Source of the DNA: Dolomedes plantarius
Lineage: Eukaryota > Arthropoda > Arachnida > Araneae > Dolomedidae
Direction of reading: 5' to 3'
Assembly: GCA_907164885.2 (NCBI GenBank)
Contig: OU015496.1
Span: 168,862,742-168,926,741 of the forward strand
DNA length: 64,000 nt
The position numbers and the translations under genes were made by a program. The notes beneath the pieces were generated by a model. The model had not been told where the DNA came from, made no database searches, and saw only the letters and a list, made by a program, of their open reading frames with translations. Positions 43,886 to 55,186 of this stretch are shown here, piece by piece; positions within the stretch are counted from its first letter, which is position 1, and each line of letters begins with the position of its first letter.

Positions 43886-44204
43886 TAATTAGCGATAATT
43901 TACAATTTACAATTGATTTTTACGCATGCTCAGTGACATGTTTAAATCTGTATTTAGAAACTCACTGTTTCCGCGCACGCTCAGTGACATGTTTTAATGA
44001 TAAACACGTTTATTCCGAGAAGTCTCTCTAGATCTATCTCTGCCTTATTTATTTTTATGATAATTATATTTGTGAAATACAACAGTAAACCTCATGGAAA
44101 TTGTTTATTTCATGCTGTTTAATTAGCGATAATTTACAATTTAAAAAAATTGCTTTCTGCACATGCTCAGTGACATTTTTAAATCTGTCTTTAGATACTC
44201 ACTA
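43886..44204. repeat. Two direct repeats of about 83 bp, with a third partial copy
   Basis: TTAATTAGCGATAATTTACA starts near 43886 and near 44118. Each is followed by GCTCAGTGACAT and TTTAAATCTGT.TTTAGA.AC, then TCACT. The core GCTCAGTGACATG also occurs alone near 43980. Confidence 0.75.
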
Positions 44205-44583
44205 AGCGCGAAGCCGCTTAATCACAATTTATTTCTGCGCATTATTATGATTTTCAACATTTGACAATGATGTGTTGAATATAATTTGTGTATTAGTACA
44301 TTCATTTACTATCTAGCCGTCGTGTTTTGACAGACATCAACTATTGTTAGATTATATTAATTTATTTTTGGCTTTTATATAGAAATGAAATAAACATCCA
44401 CTTACAAATGGATAATTTTTTCGATCAAGAGTTTATGCACAAGAGAGCAAAGAGTAGTACCTGCCTAAATTTGTTTTTCATTTTGATTAAGACGGACTTT
44501 TCGGCAGACTCTCTTGGATGCCAAAGCGGGTATCTATCTGGCGCTTCATTTCATACTCAGGTTCTCTGCGATTTACTTGGCAA

Positions 44584-44611
44584 CCCTACCACCCGTTGCC
44601 GGGTGGTAGGG
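44584..44611. repeat. Perfect GC-rich hairpin, 12-bp stem and 4-base loop
   Basis: CCCTACCACCCG (44584-44595), loop TTGC, then the exact complement at 44600-44611. It is striking in AT-rich DNA. There is no T run after it and no adjacent gene to assign it to. Confidence 0.85.
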
Positions 44612-45671
44612 GGTAATCGTTAGGCGCTACATTTCGTTTTTTGGTAGACCGCTGGGTTACACTTGTTTGGACTTCAAATTTTTCGGTGATGGTGTTGATA
44701 ATTATTTCATGATTTAAATATTTCGTGACGCAGGAATTGGAGCCATTTTTTTTATAGAAACATGACCATTTTAGCTTATTTTCGGCACTTTTTTTTCGGG
44801 GGGGGGGGGGGTAAGTATATTGATTTTGTAATGAATAACATGACCGTTTTTATTTATCAGAAGATAGATATATTCATAGCATAAAGTAAAATACTTCGAG
44901 TGACAGTTCTCTTTTAAATGAAATTGCGTCCGAATGCATTTCAATAAATGTTTAACAGATTAAACACTAAAAACATATCATACATTTTTAAACCTCTATA
45001 CAGTCATAATATTGTTGTTAAAATATTGAGGTACATTGAATTTTATTCGTCATTTTTACAGTATTTATTCGCATACTTTATACCTAATGATGTATAGAAC
45101 AATAAAGAATGAATCTAGGAAATGAAATAAAAATAATTGATGACTGAAAATAAATTTCATATAGCAGACCAACGTATATGTAAATGTAGGTACAAATACT
45201 TTATAAGTTTTAACACCCATTGATATGAACCGTATTCATATTTTTCGAATATGCTTCATAAAAACAAACTCCATCTCATCAGAGATAAAATTAGAAAGTG
45301 TGTGTTTGTATGTATGTAAATGTTGACAGTAATTTAGTAGCTTTTAATGTGCTAGTAAATACAGGGCAGTTTCTAGGGTAGCTGCCATACGTGTGCGAGA
45401 ATAATCCCCCCCCCCTCATACCGTATGGATTAATTGAAATTTCTCTGAAATATTTTTACCTTAAATGAAACAACGAATTACAGAAAATATTATAAATTCA
45501 GTTTATTTTTTAATTTTATAACCTAACATAATAATTATTAATGTATTGATATAACAACTAAATGAATACGTTATATTAAATACATACAACACATATCTAT
45601 TAATACATATACTTAATAAGTCAGTCAAAATATAATCTTTGCTTTCCTTGTTTTTTTTAATGCAAATTCTG

Positions 45672-46298
45672 TTATAATATCTGATCATCTGTATCTTCCG
45701 AAATGTCCTTTTCGATGCTAATAATAGATAAGTCTGAAAGCCTTTCTTGTCCCATTGTATATCTCAAATAATTTTTTATTATTTTAAGTTTTGAAAAGCT
45801 TCTTTCCCCGCTAGCCACAGTCACAGGCAATGTTAATAAAATTCGTATGATAATCACTAAATTTGGAAACAGATAGATGAGGTTGTTTGTAAATAGGTAT
45901 TGAATCACATTTAACGCGTTCATTTCAAGGGAAATATAGAGGGCAATGTTGTCAGTTTCATCGCATAAATCTTCAGCTATAATATATTTTTCATTTTTAA
46001 ATGGATCATGTAACATGCTTTCCACATATTTACATTTTGTAGACCTATTTGATTTATCTGTTTCAAGGAAATCTGATATTGAAATAAATCCCCCAAAAAT
46101 GCTCCCTAATTTCTATTTGCTTTGATTTATTATTTAATAGAACAAATCTTACTACAACAGTAAGTCGGTCTTGGTTGCTTAGATCAGGGGTGGAATCTAA
46201 AATAGTAGAATAATATTTACAAAATTTTAAGAGTGATATTATTTCATGTCTTATTTTTTGTTCCAAAAGGGAAATAGTTCATTTTGAATATGAACACC
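45672..46298 (-). pseudogene. hAT transposase, ZMYM1-like, distal part (split by Tc1)
   Basis: The C-terminus, 45672-46025, is the hAT dimerisation domain: ILLTLPVTVASGERSFSKLK and IKNYLRYTMGQERLSDLSI. The N-terminal block, 46063-46298, has the DUF4371-like signature YYSTILDSTPDLSNQDRLTV. A frame shift at a TTTTTGGGGG run (about 46090) and a one-base loss in a T run near 46268 separate them, and the catalytic core between the two is largely deleted. Removing the Tc1 element at 46301 joins the N-terminal block in frame to coding sequence at 47994-48110. Confidence 0.75.
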
Positions 46299-46300
46299 TA

Positions 46301-47991
46301 CAGTGGCTCCAAAATGTGTTCGTACACTTACGATTTTCAATGAAATAGGGATATATCCATTAATTAAAATGAATATTACAGAATGGGCATTTAATAATAA
46401 GATTTATAATCTATTCTTAACAAAACTATATGAAATATTTTGAAAGCATAGTAAAACTCTATTTTTAAGACACCAATAATCAAAAAGTCACAAAAACTAT
46501 CTCACAAAAGTCATCGCACACTGAAATATTTTCGGATAAATTCATAAATAAAATTATCGCCTGGCGCTTTATTTTTATTTTTGAATTGTGGTAGCATTTA
46601 AAATATCGTTTGGCTTTAATTTTTGCTTGCCTATTCCGTAATATTCTATTTATTATTTAAAAATGGCTCGCAAAGAAACAACAAACAGCATTGATCGAAA
46701 ATTGATTATTTTTCATCATAGTTGTGATAAATCAGTTCGGAATATTGCTAAATTACTTAATTTATCTCATTATACTGTGCAGTATGTGATCAAACGCTTT
46801 AAAGAAGAAAATCGGATCAAAATCAAGATAAGAAAAGGTCGTCCGGCAAAGTTAACAAAACGTGATCAGAGATTTATAATTAGAAAATTTGTGAAAAATC
46901 TACGTTTGAGAGCTGTCAAACTTTCTGCAGAATTTAATGAAACATTTTCTACTTCAATTTCACCTCAAACTGTTCGACGAGTTCTCAGAGCAGCTGGATT
47001 ATATGGGCGTTCTGCCCGTAGAATTTTTTTTTTGTGAGTGAGAAAAACAGAAAGCTCGGGCTTTCCTTCGCACTATCAATGATTAATAAGCCCCAAACCT
47101 ATTGGAATAATGTCTTATTTGCCAATGAAAGCAGTTTAACAATTTTGGTTCCGACGGGCGTATAATTGTATGGAGAAGAAAAAAATGAGGAACTTAATCC
47201 TAAGAACTTAGTAGGAACAGTTAAGCATGGCGGTGGAGGTGTCCTTGTGTGGGAGTGCATGTCAACATCAGGACAAGGTAATTTGGTATTTATTGATGGC
47301 ATGATGAATCGTGCTGTTTATATAAATATTTTAAGAGACAATTTAAAATTATCAGCCTAAAATTTGGGTATTTGAAATTAAAATTTTTTTTTAAAATCAA
47401 GATAACGATCCTAAGCCCACGGCTCTCAACGTTCGCCTCTGGTGTCTCTATAATTGTCCACAAGTTTTGAAAACACCACCTCAATCGCCAGATTTAAACT
47501 CAATAGAACATTTTTGGAGAGAACTAGAGGTTCGAGTACGAAAACACGACATTTTTAAAAGAAAAAGCGAACTAAAAACAATTATGATGGAAGAATGGAT
47601 GAACATTGATGCAGAAATTACAAAAGAACTAGTGCAATCTATTCCCAGACGTTTAAAAGCTGTTGTTGATGCTAAAGGATATCCTACTAAATATTAATTT
47701 AACGAAAAATTAGAATATTTACTTACAAGTAGAGATTTTTTTACAAGTGTTCGATGACTGTTGTGGGATAAAGTTTTTGTTACTTTTTGATTAATTTTTG
47801 ATTAATTTTACTTTTTGATTTTCTTAAAAATAAAGTTTTACTATGTTTTTAAAATATTTCATGTAGTTTTGTTAAGAATAGATTATACATCTTATTGTTA
47901 AATACGCATTCTGAAATATTCATTTTAATTAATGGATAGACCCCTATTTCGTTGAAAATCGTAAGTGTACGAACACTTTTGGGAGCCACTG
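46301..47991 (+). mobile_element. Tc1-superfamily element with about 230-bp terminal repeats, inserted in the hAT pseudogene
   Basis: Ends CAGTGGCTCC at 46301 and in reverse at 47991, each next to TA (46299-46300 and 47992-47993). The inverted similarity continues with few mismatches through about 46523 and 47747. Inside each arm, words resembling the outer end (GTCATCGCACACT) recur near the inner boundary, an IR/DR layout as in Minos, Paris or S-type Tc1 elements. It is 1,691 bp with one transposase gene. Confidence 0.9.
46663..47697 (+). pseudogene. Tc1-superfamily transposase, broken
   Basis: The start Met at 46663 (MARKETTNSIDRK) leads through a paired-type helix-turn-helix region (SVRNIAKLLNLSHYTVQYVI) and an RKGRPAKLT linker to 47034. 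There the frame is lost by a one-base change in a T run. Downstream, WNNVLFANESS shows Asn in place of the first catalytic Asp, after a stop-rich gap comes QDNDPKPTALN (second Asp, 47397 on), and SPDLNSIEHFW keeps the glutamate. The final frame is open to TAA 47697. A lost catalytic Asp, frame shifts and stops indicate an inactive copy. Confidence 0.85.
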
Positions 47992-47993
47992 TA

Positions 47994-48110
47994 AATAATG
48001 AGGCATATTTGATGGATTTCTGCTGATTCTAGTGAGGTGCTCTGATATTTTAATGAAAAAAATATCATCAAGTTTCCTAACCTGTGAAATAATTTTATTG
48101 GTCAGCAATC
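47994..48110 (-). pseudogene. hAT transposase, ZMYM1-like, segment upstream of the Tc1 insertion
   Basis: On the minus strand this reads ISEHLTRISRNPSNMPHYL up to the TA where the Tc1 element inserted, and the family pattern continues on the far side at 46298. A stop and loss of similarity lie upstream of about 48110. Confidence 0.6.
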
Positions 48111-48189
48111 ACAAAATCCAGCACAAAAATTAGAGACAAAAAGCTTTGTTTTTCAGTTGTTGAGGTGGACACGTTCAAAATTAATATAG

Positions 48190-48910
48190 TGCAAATTATC
48201 CCGGGCCGTGTTTTATAGGCTCAGGGCATAAAATAGTATTTTCCTGACAAAAACCGCCCGAACGGACGCTATTTGATGGGTTAAAACGTGTTAAAACAAA
48301 AACGAAAAGTGTATTTCCCAACTGGTTGCTACGTGGAGTAGCGTTTTTAAAACCAATGTAGTTTTCTTTATTTCCAGTTATACTAGTAAAATTCATTTTT
48401 AACTCTAAGTAGTTATCTAGCATAATGATAATATTTTTATATTCATTATTTTACTAATAAATTAGTTTTAATTTTTTTTAACGCCGCAGCTGGGGCTTTT
48501 AACGCCGCAATGGGGGACTTGCCGTCCCCCACCCCCGTCTCTTGACTTTCTCCTCTCTTGGCATTTGGAGGGTAAGATTCTTTTGTCCTCACTCCGTGGC
48601 CACTCGTTGCAGGTGCAAGTAGCAGAGTTTTCTGAGAAATAGTGGGGGGGGGGGGTAATTCTAAAAATAGAGGGGAATGCTCTTTGGGCAGTCGCCAATC
48701 TTTTATACAGGACGTATAAAAATTGGCGATTTTTGTGTTGGCGAAACTGATGGCGCACGCTATTTATGCCAATTATATTCCGACACAGTTAATGTCTTCA
48801 GTTCAACATTTGTTACTCTCCGATGCTCGACTTTGTGGGATGTGGGATTTTCTTTATTTCCAACATTTTTTTAATATACCGTCATTGGACAATGACCGAG
48901 AGGTATGTTT
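48190..48910. other. Stretch without recognisable gene; contains a hairpin
   Basis: The segment 48475-48660 is GC-rich and ends in an 11-base G run (about 48646). An open plus-strand frame at 48723-49025 runs into the inverted repeat and matches nothing I know. Confidence 0.45.
48692..48729. repeat. Hairpin with about 16-bp stem and 5-base loop
   Basis: TCGCCAATCTTTTATAC and its complement (one bulged base) flank AGGAC. Confidence 0.85.
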
Positions 48911-49585
48911 ATATTTTGTACTTGTTGTTTTAAGTAAACTTCGTAAATTTTCTCAAGATAAGAAAATTATATTTTCCATAGAGGAAATTTATTTCATTCT
49001 TCTCAAAGTTAAAAGTGAGGTGTAATATATATTTGAAAATCACGAATTACCCGATTATATAATCTTAATTTATATAATTTATTTGAAAATGATTTAAAAT
49101 TAAAATTGAATGTAGTTCAATGTTTTATAAATTTTGTTCAGTCCTTTTTTCAGTCTTATCGTATTCAGCAATATAAGACTGTAGGATGACAGAATATTGT
49201 TATTTTTTATCACCAAAGAATAAACTTATCAAAACGTATTTGAAGATGTCTCAAAACAAAATATTTCTTGAACAGCTAAGCTTTAACAATGAACCATTCT
49301 TTGATGTGCAAAACTATGAAATTTTTTCACTTGTCAACTACTAAAAAGTACTGAACAAAATTTCTAAAACATTGAACTACATTCTATTTTAATTTTAAAT
49401 CATTTTCAAATAAATTATAACAATTAAAGTTATATAATCGGGTAATTCCTGGTTTTCAAATATATAATACACCTCACTTTTAACTTTGAGAAGAATGAAA
49501 TAAATTTCCTCTATGGAAAATATTATAATTTTCTTATCTCGAGAACATTTACGAACTTTACTTAAAATAACATGTACAAAATATA
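48911..49585. repeat. Large inverted repeat, arms of about 240 bp and spacer of about 190 bp
   Basis: The left arm 48911-49150 and right arm 49342-49585 are complementary with roughly one difference per ten bases (shared blocks: GAGGAAATTTATTTCATTCT, TCTCAAAGTTAAAAGTGAGG, ATTTGAAAATGATTTAAAAT). The arms code for nothing recognisable and no terminal repeats or target duplication were seen. Confidence 0.85.
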
Positions 49586-49737
49586 ATTTTAAGGGATTAT
49601 TCTGAACAAAAATTTTAGGTTTTAGCAGAGATTAATATTTTCTATTACCTGAAAATACACGAGAAAAAGAGAAAAGTTAAAAATATTAATACTAGTTATA
49701 CATGGAGCCAGAAAAAAAAAGAAATAAAGTGTAAGGG

Positions 49738-49793
49738 TAGATATCAGATGTTATATATATCAAATATTATATATATATAACATCTGATATCTA
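49738..49793. repeat. Perfect 23-bp AT-rich palindrome with 10-base loop
   Basis: TAGATATCAGATGTTATATA, continued to 49760, has its exact complement at 49771-49793. Related words and a GTTATCATA triplet repeat follow to about 49880. Confidence 0.9.
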
Positions 49794-49929
49794 CAGATAT
49801 ATATCAGATATATATCATCTGATGTATATCAAATGTTATCATAAACACTGTTATCATATATACTGTTATCATAAACAATCTCATTAATAAAAATATAAAG
49901 CATGTGAAAGGAAGGGGGTCTAAGAAAAA

Positions 49930-50340
49930 CTTAGAAAATCTGTCGGAATTCCAATTATGGCCCAGCATTGGAAAGTAACCCTGATCGACGGCGCTTTGAT
50001 GGTATCGAGATGGGTATTTGACGGCCTGTAGACACAAATTATTGCTCCCGTAACCGGCCCGTCACCCTCCGGCAATGGTGCGGCTGTATGTCCACATCGA
50101 CGGGAACTTTGCGGTTCAATCACGGTACGCAGTCGGATGCACGATAGCTTCATTGTTACCAGAAGCGGCCCAGAACTCGACGGGGAAGTCGCGGGCGAGA
50201 GGACAAGCCCATGACGGATCCGATACTGACCTAATGCGTTGGCCCGGCAGTGGAGAAATCGGCTGGCCGGAATCATCCGGCTCCGGCCCGATGCCTCTGT
50301 GTTTGTTGGGAAGTTTACACCTCGATCTATCGTATTCAAA
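49930..50340 (-). other. GC-rich, CpG-rich island; possible host exon or unknown repeat
   Basis: It has high GC content against an AT-rich background. Three frames are largely open: minus-strand 49920-50339, minus-strand 50116-50559 and plus-strand 50075-50512. One minus-strand frame reads GPEPDDSGQPISPLPGQRIR and FPVEFWAASGNNEAIVHPTA before a TGA, then resumes as KYPSRYHQSAVDQGYFPMLG. I recognise no domain. Its composition resembles the island at 43265. Confidence 0.3.
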
Positions 50341-50594
50341 GGAACTTACTGAACTAAACGATGATTGCAAGGAAACTATAAATGCGGGGGCGTACAATAT
50401 TGTATTAACATACCTAAAAGTATTAACATACCTTAAAAATATATTTACCCACATACATAAATGCATACATACCTGTTGTGTCATTGAAGACAAAATTACA
50501 AAGTTATACTGAAATCCAAGACAATAATTATAATAATAAAGAAATACACGTAGATACACATGAATTTAGATTCAATTAAAATAGTCTTTAATCG

Positions 50595-51000
50595 TCATTT
50601 GATGGTTTTCTCTCCACAAGTAAACAGCATATTTTCTTTGTTGCAAATAGCATTCTTTTCAGCATCGGTTATTGTTTTAGAGTTTAAAAAGCTTTTAAAT
50701 TTTTCAAACGCCATGCATGCTTCCGAAAACGTAGGTACGGGTAGTGGATCTTCTTCAACACCGTTTCCAACTTCTTCTGTTGTCTCATTCAACTTTGCAT
50801 CACACAAGCTCTTGATTGTTTCCAACCCACAGCCCACAGTTGCATGCTCACCCGTGAGCTTCTTGTATACAAGACCATGTCGATCTTTCAAACGTGTTAG
50901 CCACCCCTTTGATGCCGCAAAGACATTAATGCCAAGTCTTTCTGCATTTGTTGTGCGAGAGATGAGAGCAAAAATACGAGAAAGTGCATCTCAAATGTTC
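50595..51000 (-). pseudogene. pogo/Tigger-like (CENP-B type) transposase fragment
   Basis: On the minus strand the end of a CENP-B-type DNA-binding domain is visible (GINVFAASKGWLTRLKDRHG, LVYKKLTGEHATVG). It is followed closely by an acidic linker and a C-terminal helix pair, PVPTFSEACMAFEKFKSFLN and SKTITDAEKNAICNKENML. The DDE catalytic core normally lying between is absent, so this is an internally deleted copy. The end is a stop at 50595. Confidence 0.6.
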
Positions 51001-51059
51001 TGCTCATTGTTACATTAGAGCGTCATTCTAGCTCAATCCAGTCTGTTATATTCCAGGTT

Positions 51060-51248
51060 TTGTTATATGGAAAAACGTTCTATCCGGTAAAATAGTAATA
51101 AAGCTGCGGTACTCTGAACGGTTTTTTTAAGTAAAACGATGGATAGAGGAACGATCCATGCGGTCTGTTTTTGCTTGTATTCCATGGAATTTATTCGGGA
51201 CCCGGCGAAATAAATGACACATACGGGAAAACGATCATTCGAGTAACG

Positions 51249-51288
<40 letters not shown>

Positions 51289-52400
51289 AAAAAAAAGTTG
51301 AAACGTTGAAATCGGAATACAAAACATGATTGAATTCTCAATTCCAAAAATATTAAAAACATTATGCTTTAAACTCAATTTTAATTTTTTCTTAATATTT
51401 ATTTTTACACTGTGGATTTAATTGGAAACTATTACATATACATGCATCTTTAGCTATGCATTCAAAAGAATATCTTTTGTTATCTGTTCATAAATATAAA
51501 TCGATTGCATCGTATTTTTCTTATTGCCTTAATTGTATGATTCCCGCAGAAAAATAATTTAGCACTGTTTGATTTTATCATTTCTTTGAAATTCAGTTTC
51601 TTTATATATCAGTGTGTGTGGTAGAGAAAAAAATAAGGATTATAGCTTTGATAAATAAAGATTTGGCATTTTAATATCGTTAATTAGAAGTTAGAATATC
51701 TTTAATTAGTTTTTTCTGATGGATTTAATTGCATCCAGCAGTGGACTAATTTATTCATTAGATCAAACGCGTAAATAGCGTATACAGTATTCAGCATTTT
51801 AAGTACCAGAAAATAGACGAACTGATTAGAAAATGTTTCAAATATTTGAAAATAGCATCGATTCAATCTACGTGATGATTAGATAATATAGCGTTATTAA
51901 GTAAATTTCCAGTTTGAAAAAATTATGCTTTAAGATGAGAAAGCATTTTTGGTTAATTTTCGGTGAAAACTGTAAAAAGGATTTATTTATATATTTAAAT
52001 TTATAAATTTCTAAACTTCTTAATTTGAGACTTCTGTTAAAATATATTTTCCAATCTCAAAGCTTTCCAATCCCAGACCACAGAATTTTTCAAAGAAATC
52101 CCATTTGTACTCACCTTTTTTTTCCTGCGTAGTCAATTTAGCTCGTCAATTAAGGAACGCTAATCAATTTTTATATTTACAAAAAAAAAAAAGAAAACGA
52201 AGCCTCATATGGTTTCCTTTTATTTTGAACCCAAAAAGAAATGCTTTTCTTATACTTTAATTATGCTTTAATTCATATAGTTCTTTGTTAAGCAGGTATT
52301 TATTGGGGATATTGGTATAGGAAATACGTTTTGGTTTTTGTAAAACTGTGCAATTTTACAAGCAGAAGAAAGATGTGAAAAAAAGGCAGATTCCTTATTT
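51060..52400. other. AT-rich stretch without recognisable gene; contains one microsatellite
   Basis: An (AT)n run lies at 51252-51285. No coding frame is supported. Confidence 0.5.
51252..51285. repeat. (AT)n microsatellite
   Basis: About 17 AT units. Confidence 0.95.
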
Positions 52401-52583
52401 ATTTAAGCATGTATTTCCAAAACAACCTTTCAGGAATGGACTCCTATTCTTCCCCGATGACCACCTGACCGTTACTGCCTCCTTAGAGGGTGGTCGATCT
52501 GGGGGAATGGGGTGAATCCGCTTAACGGGAAGTGGAGGGAGTGAAAGGACTGGTTCGAATGAGGACTCCCTGCTTGGTTCCAA
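52395..52583 (-). other. GC-richer open segment ending in a poly(A) signal; possible terminal exon
   Basis: On the minus strand a GC-richer frame (EPVLSLPPLPVKRIHPIPPD, then RPPSKEAVTVRWSSGKNRSP) follows a CAAGCAG that could be an acceptor. It ends at a stop next to AATAAATAA (about 52400-52410). This may be a 3' terminal exon or an old insertion. No homology is recognised. Confidence 0.25.
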
Positions 52584-52608
52584 GGTGAAAGGACGTGCGT
52601 GTGCGTAT

Positions 52609-53977
52609 GAGCTTTATTATACAGAGTTACAGAGCCACTCGAGTGCCGAACGCGCGCCACAGCTTCAGACACTCAGATAAGCCACTCGAAGCGATACATG
52701 CAATCATATGGAGCTTAATATAATGAGCCACAGCTGTGGCTACAGATCGCGACTGTTTCATGAGCGGGCCACTCCAGTCGCCTACCCTCGCTTCTTGTGG
52801 CTCACTTGAGCGACTGTGGCTTTGGTACCAGACCATTGTTTTCTGTGGAGCTTATTATACTGAGCCACTGCACAGCGCCACCGTTCCCGTTAATAGTTTT
52901 GGCTTGACTCTTGACTCAGTCAACCCTTTGACGGTGTTTGAGCTGGTTGTAGGCTAAAGTTTTGATCTAGCAAATTTGAAAAAAAAAATTATTTTTGAAA
53001 ATATGATGTTTTAAAAACAAGTTACATTATTTTTTTTAAAAATTTTTACTCAAAATATTTATAGTTTTTTAAAATTATTATTTTAAAAAACGCTGAATCA
53101 AAATTAAAACTTAAATATTTCTGTTTAATTAAATGAAAAAAAATGTTGAAATTCAACAAATAATATTTCGAATTATAACGATTTTAAATTACCCCCTTTT
53201 TAAAAAATTTTAAATTTCAAAATTTTTTAAAAGCTTTATGAGAAGTTTTATGGTGTGATTTTGTTTGCAAATTACATGGTTAACCATCACAAAAAAAATT
53301 CAAAATTTTAACTCAATAAATAATTTTTTTTAAATGTCGGTTTACACCGATCCCCTTTTTGTTCGAGAAGCATGTAGAACGTTTGACCTCCAGAAACAGG
53401 TTATCTTCGAATGCCACTGATAAGAGAATGCCATAGTAAAAGAATTCAGACAGGCACTCCGTGTCCAAAGGGTGATAGATATGCCTGAATGGCAGAAGAA
53501 TGTAGTAATGGATTTGACCATTGTCCTATTTATAAGACGCTTGTAAAAACGAAGTGAACAAAGGTGTTTTTATTGATTTTCTTCTTCATTTTTACCCTAC
53601 ATAATGTTACACCTCTACACAATTGAAAATAAGGCAGAATTTTTCATCCAATATTTTTAACTTAATTTAAATATATTTTCCTACAAAATGTACCAACAAT
53701 TTTTCTGCAAATTTCTTCCTCATAATAAGGGACGCACACCTAAAGTCCTTTTTTGGTCTGCGTTTCCTTCTTTTCAGTAACAGAAGCAAGCACAAATCAT
53801 CTTCTTCACTTGACGAAGACATCTTGAATACTAAAAAAGGAATGAAATCATGACAAAGCCCCACGGAAGCTAGGCAGGGCCACTGCTGTGGCTTGGATGA
53901 GCCACAGCTATGGCTAGCCCGTGAGTCTGTACTGTGGCTCGCGTTCGCCACTCGAGTGGCTCTGTATAATAAGGCTC
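52609..53977 (-). mobile_element. PIF/Harbinger-like element with repeated subterminal motifs
   Basis: The ends GAGCTTTATTATACAGAG (left) and GAGCCTTATTATACAGAG (right, in reverse) continue into GCCACTCGAGTG and CGAACGCG blocks, about 45 bp of inverted similarity. Variants of GAGCTTATTATACTGAGCCA recur inside the left part near 52711 and 52850, and GAGCCACAG words recur on both sides. A Harbinger-like N-terminal fragment lies inside. The 3-bp target duplication could not be fixed. Confidence 0.6.
53667..53822 (-). pseudogene. Harbinger-type protein N-terminal fragment
   Basis: Met at 53820-53822 starts MSSSSEEDDLCLLLLLKRRK, followed by RRPKKDF. The Ser/acid start, leucine run and Arg/Lys run recall the N-termini of HARBI1-like nucleases. 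The frame ends after 51 residues with no catalytic motifs, so the element is a deletion derivative. The match rests on one low-complexity motif. Confidence 0.45.
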
Positions 53978-53979
53978 TA

Positions 53980-55186
53980 AGAGAGGTCTCGGCATGTGGT
54001 AAGTTGCTCGCACATGATTTTTATCGATCTATGGGAATTTTTATTGTATAAGCAATGTTTAGTTATTTGTGGTGTGTCTGAGTAGAAATATATGTAAAAT
54101 GAAAAAATTGGGACTAAAAAATCGTATCTTGATTTGCCCGCCGTGTACTCCATTCCTACATAGGACAGAAACGGATCCAGTGGCCGGTTAGGCCTCGTCA
54201 ATGGTGAGGGTTCTCCATCAACAACCTGTATAAACAATTTATTTGTAGAAAACAATACATCTCCGTAGCACAAAATTATAAAATAATTTCTTTGGGCTCT
54301 TTAACTTTCAAAACCTCATTTGTTGACGGAGAAATTCGTATCTGGTGATTCTACAGCCAGTGTACCTAAAATACTTCAGCAACTTTTTCAACCCAGTAAC
54401 ATTTGAAGAGTAACATAGCTCACTATTAGTGTTTTTAAAATGGCCTTAGCAGGAGAAGTAACAAAGAGTTTTATATTAAACAGGTCTATATCGTGCTTGA
54501 TATAGATGCTTGATATAGTAAGCTATGAACAATTAAGCATTTGTTACCTCTCATTCTGTCTACTAAACCTCCTCAGTAATGAACTGTTAATTAGTTCGAA
54601 ACATGTAGACATTTAATAGTTATATTTTAAGTTGTAAAAAATTGTTTGTTCCTGAATTAACCGAATATTTTTGAAAGATGAAAAATCAACAGAATGCCAT
54701 GAGAGAACTTCTGTCTGAAGTCCATACAATTACACTAAAAAGATTAAGTATTTAAAAAGTTTCAACTATTCAATTATAAATAACAGGAAAATAATTGGCT
54801 ATAAAATTTTTTTACTGTAAAATAAAATTACCTTCTTCAAACCTTCCGAACCAATGAATTTCGGCTGAATATATGGGTTACTGGAAGTGTTGTTCAAATC
54901 GATATTCAATTTGTAAAAAGGATAAATATATTTGGTTTAGTTGAATATTCATTTTTTATAATCCTCCAAAGATTAGAAAAGAATGAAAATTTGAAAATTG
55001 ATAAAACTCTTAATTTGGGGTTCACTACGAACATTAGTCGATTAATAATGTAAATGCACAATCATGTTTAGAAATTCCTGTTGATTAAAATGCACCATAC
55101 GATTTAGGAAACATTTTATCAGTTTGAAGCCCCTGTTAAAATCTCTTTTTAGATAAAAGTTGCTGTTAATTAATTAATGGGCCTCC
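53980..55186. other. Stretch without recognisable gene; contains a foldback-family fragment
   Basis: The segment 54565-54610 matches the right arm of the foldback repeat R2 (AATTAGTTCGAAACATGTAG). Otherwise nothing is supported. Confidence 0.45.

Larger units (their letters stand above)
43562..45500. other. Stretch without recognisable gene; contains direct repeats and a hairpin
   Basis: Besides the listed repeats, a 14-base G run occurs at about 44806-44819 and a C run at about 45408-45416. No coding frame is supported. Confidence 0.5.

Noticed and set aside
48723..49025. Plus-strand protein gene before the inverted repeat
   Set aside because: The frame runs into one arm of the inverted repeat and shows no known domain or codon pattern.
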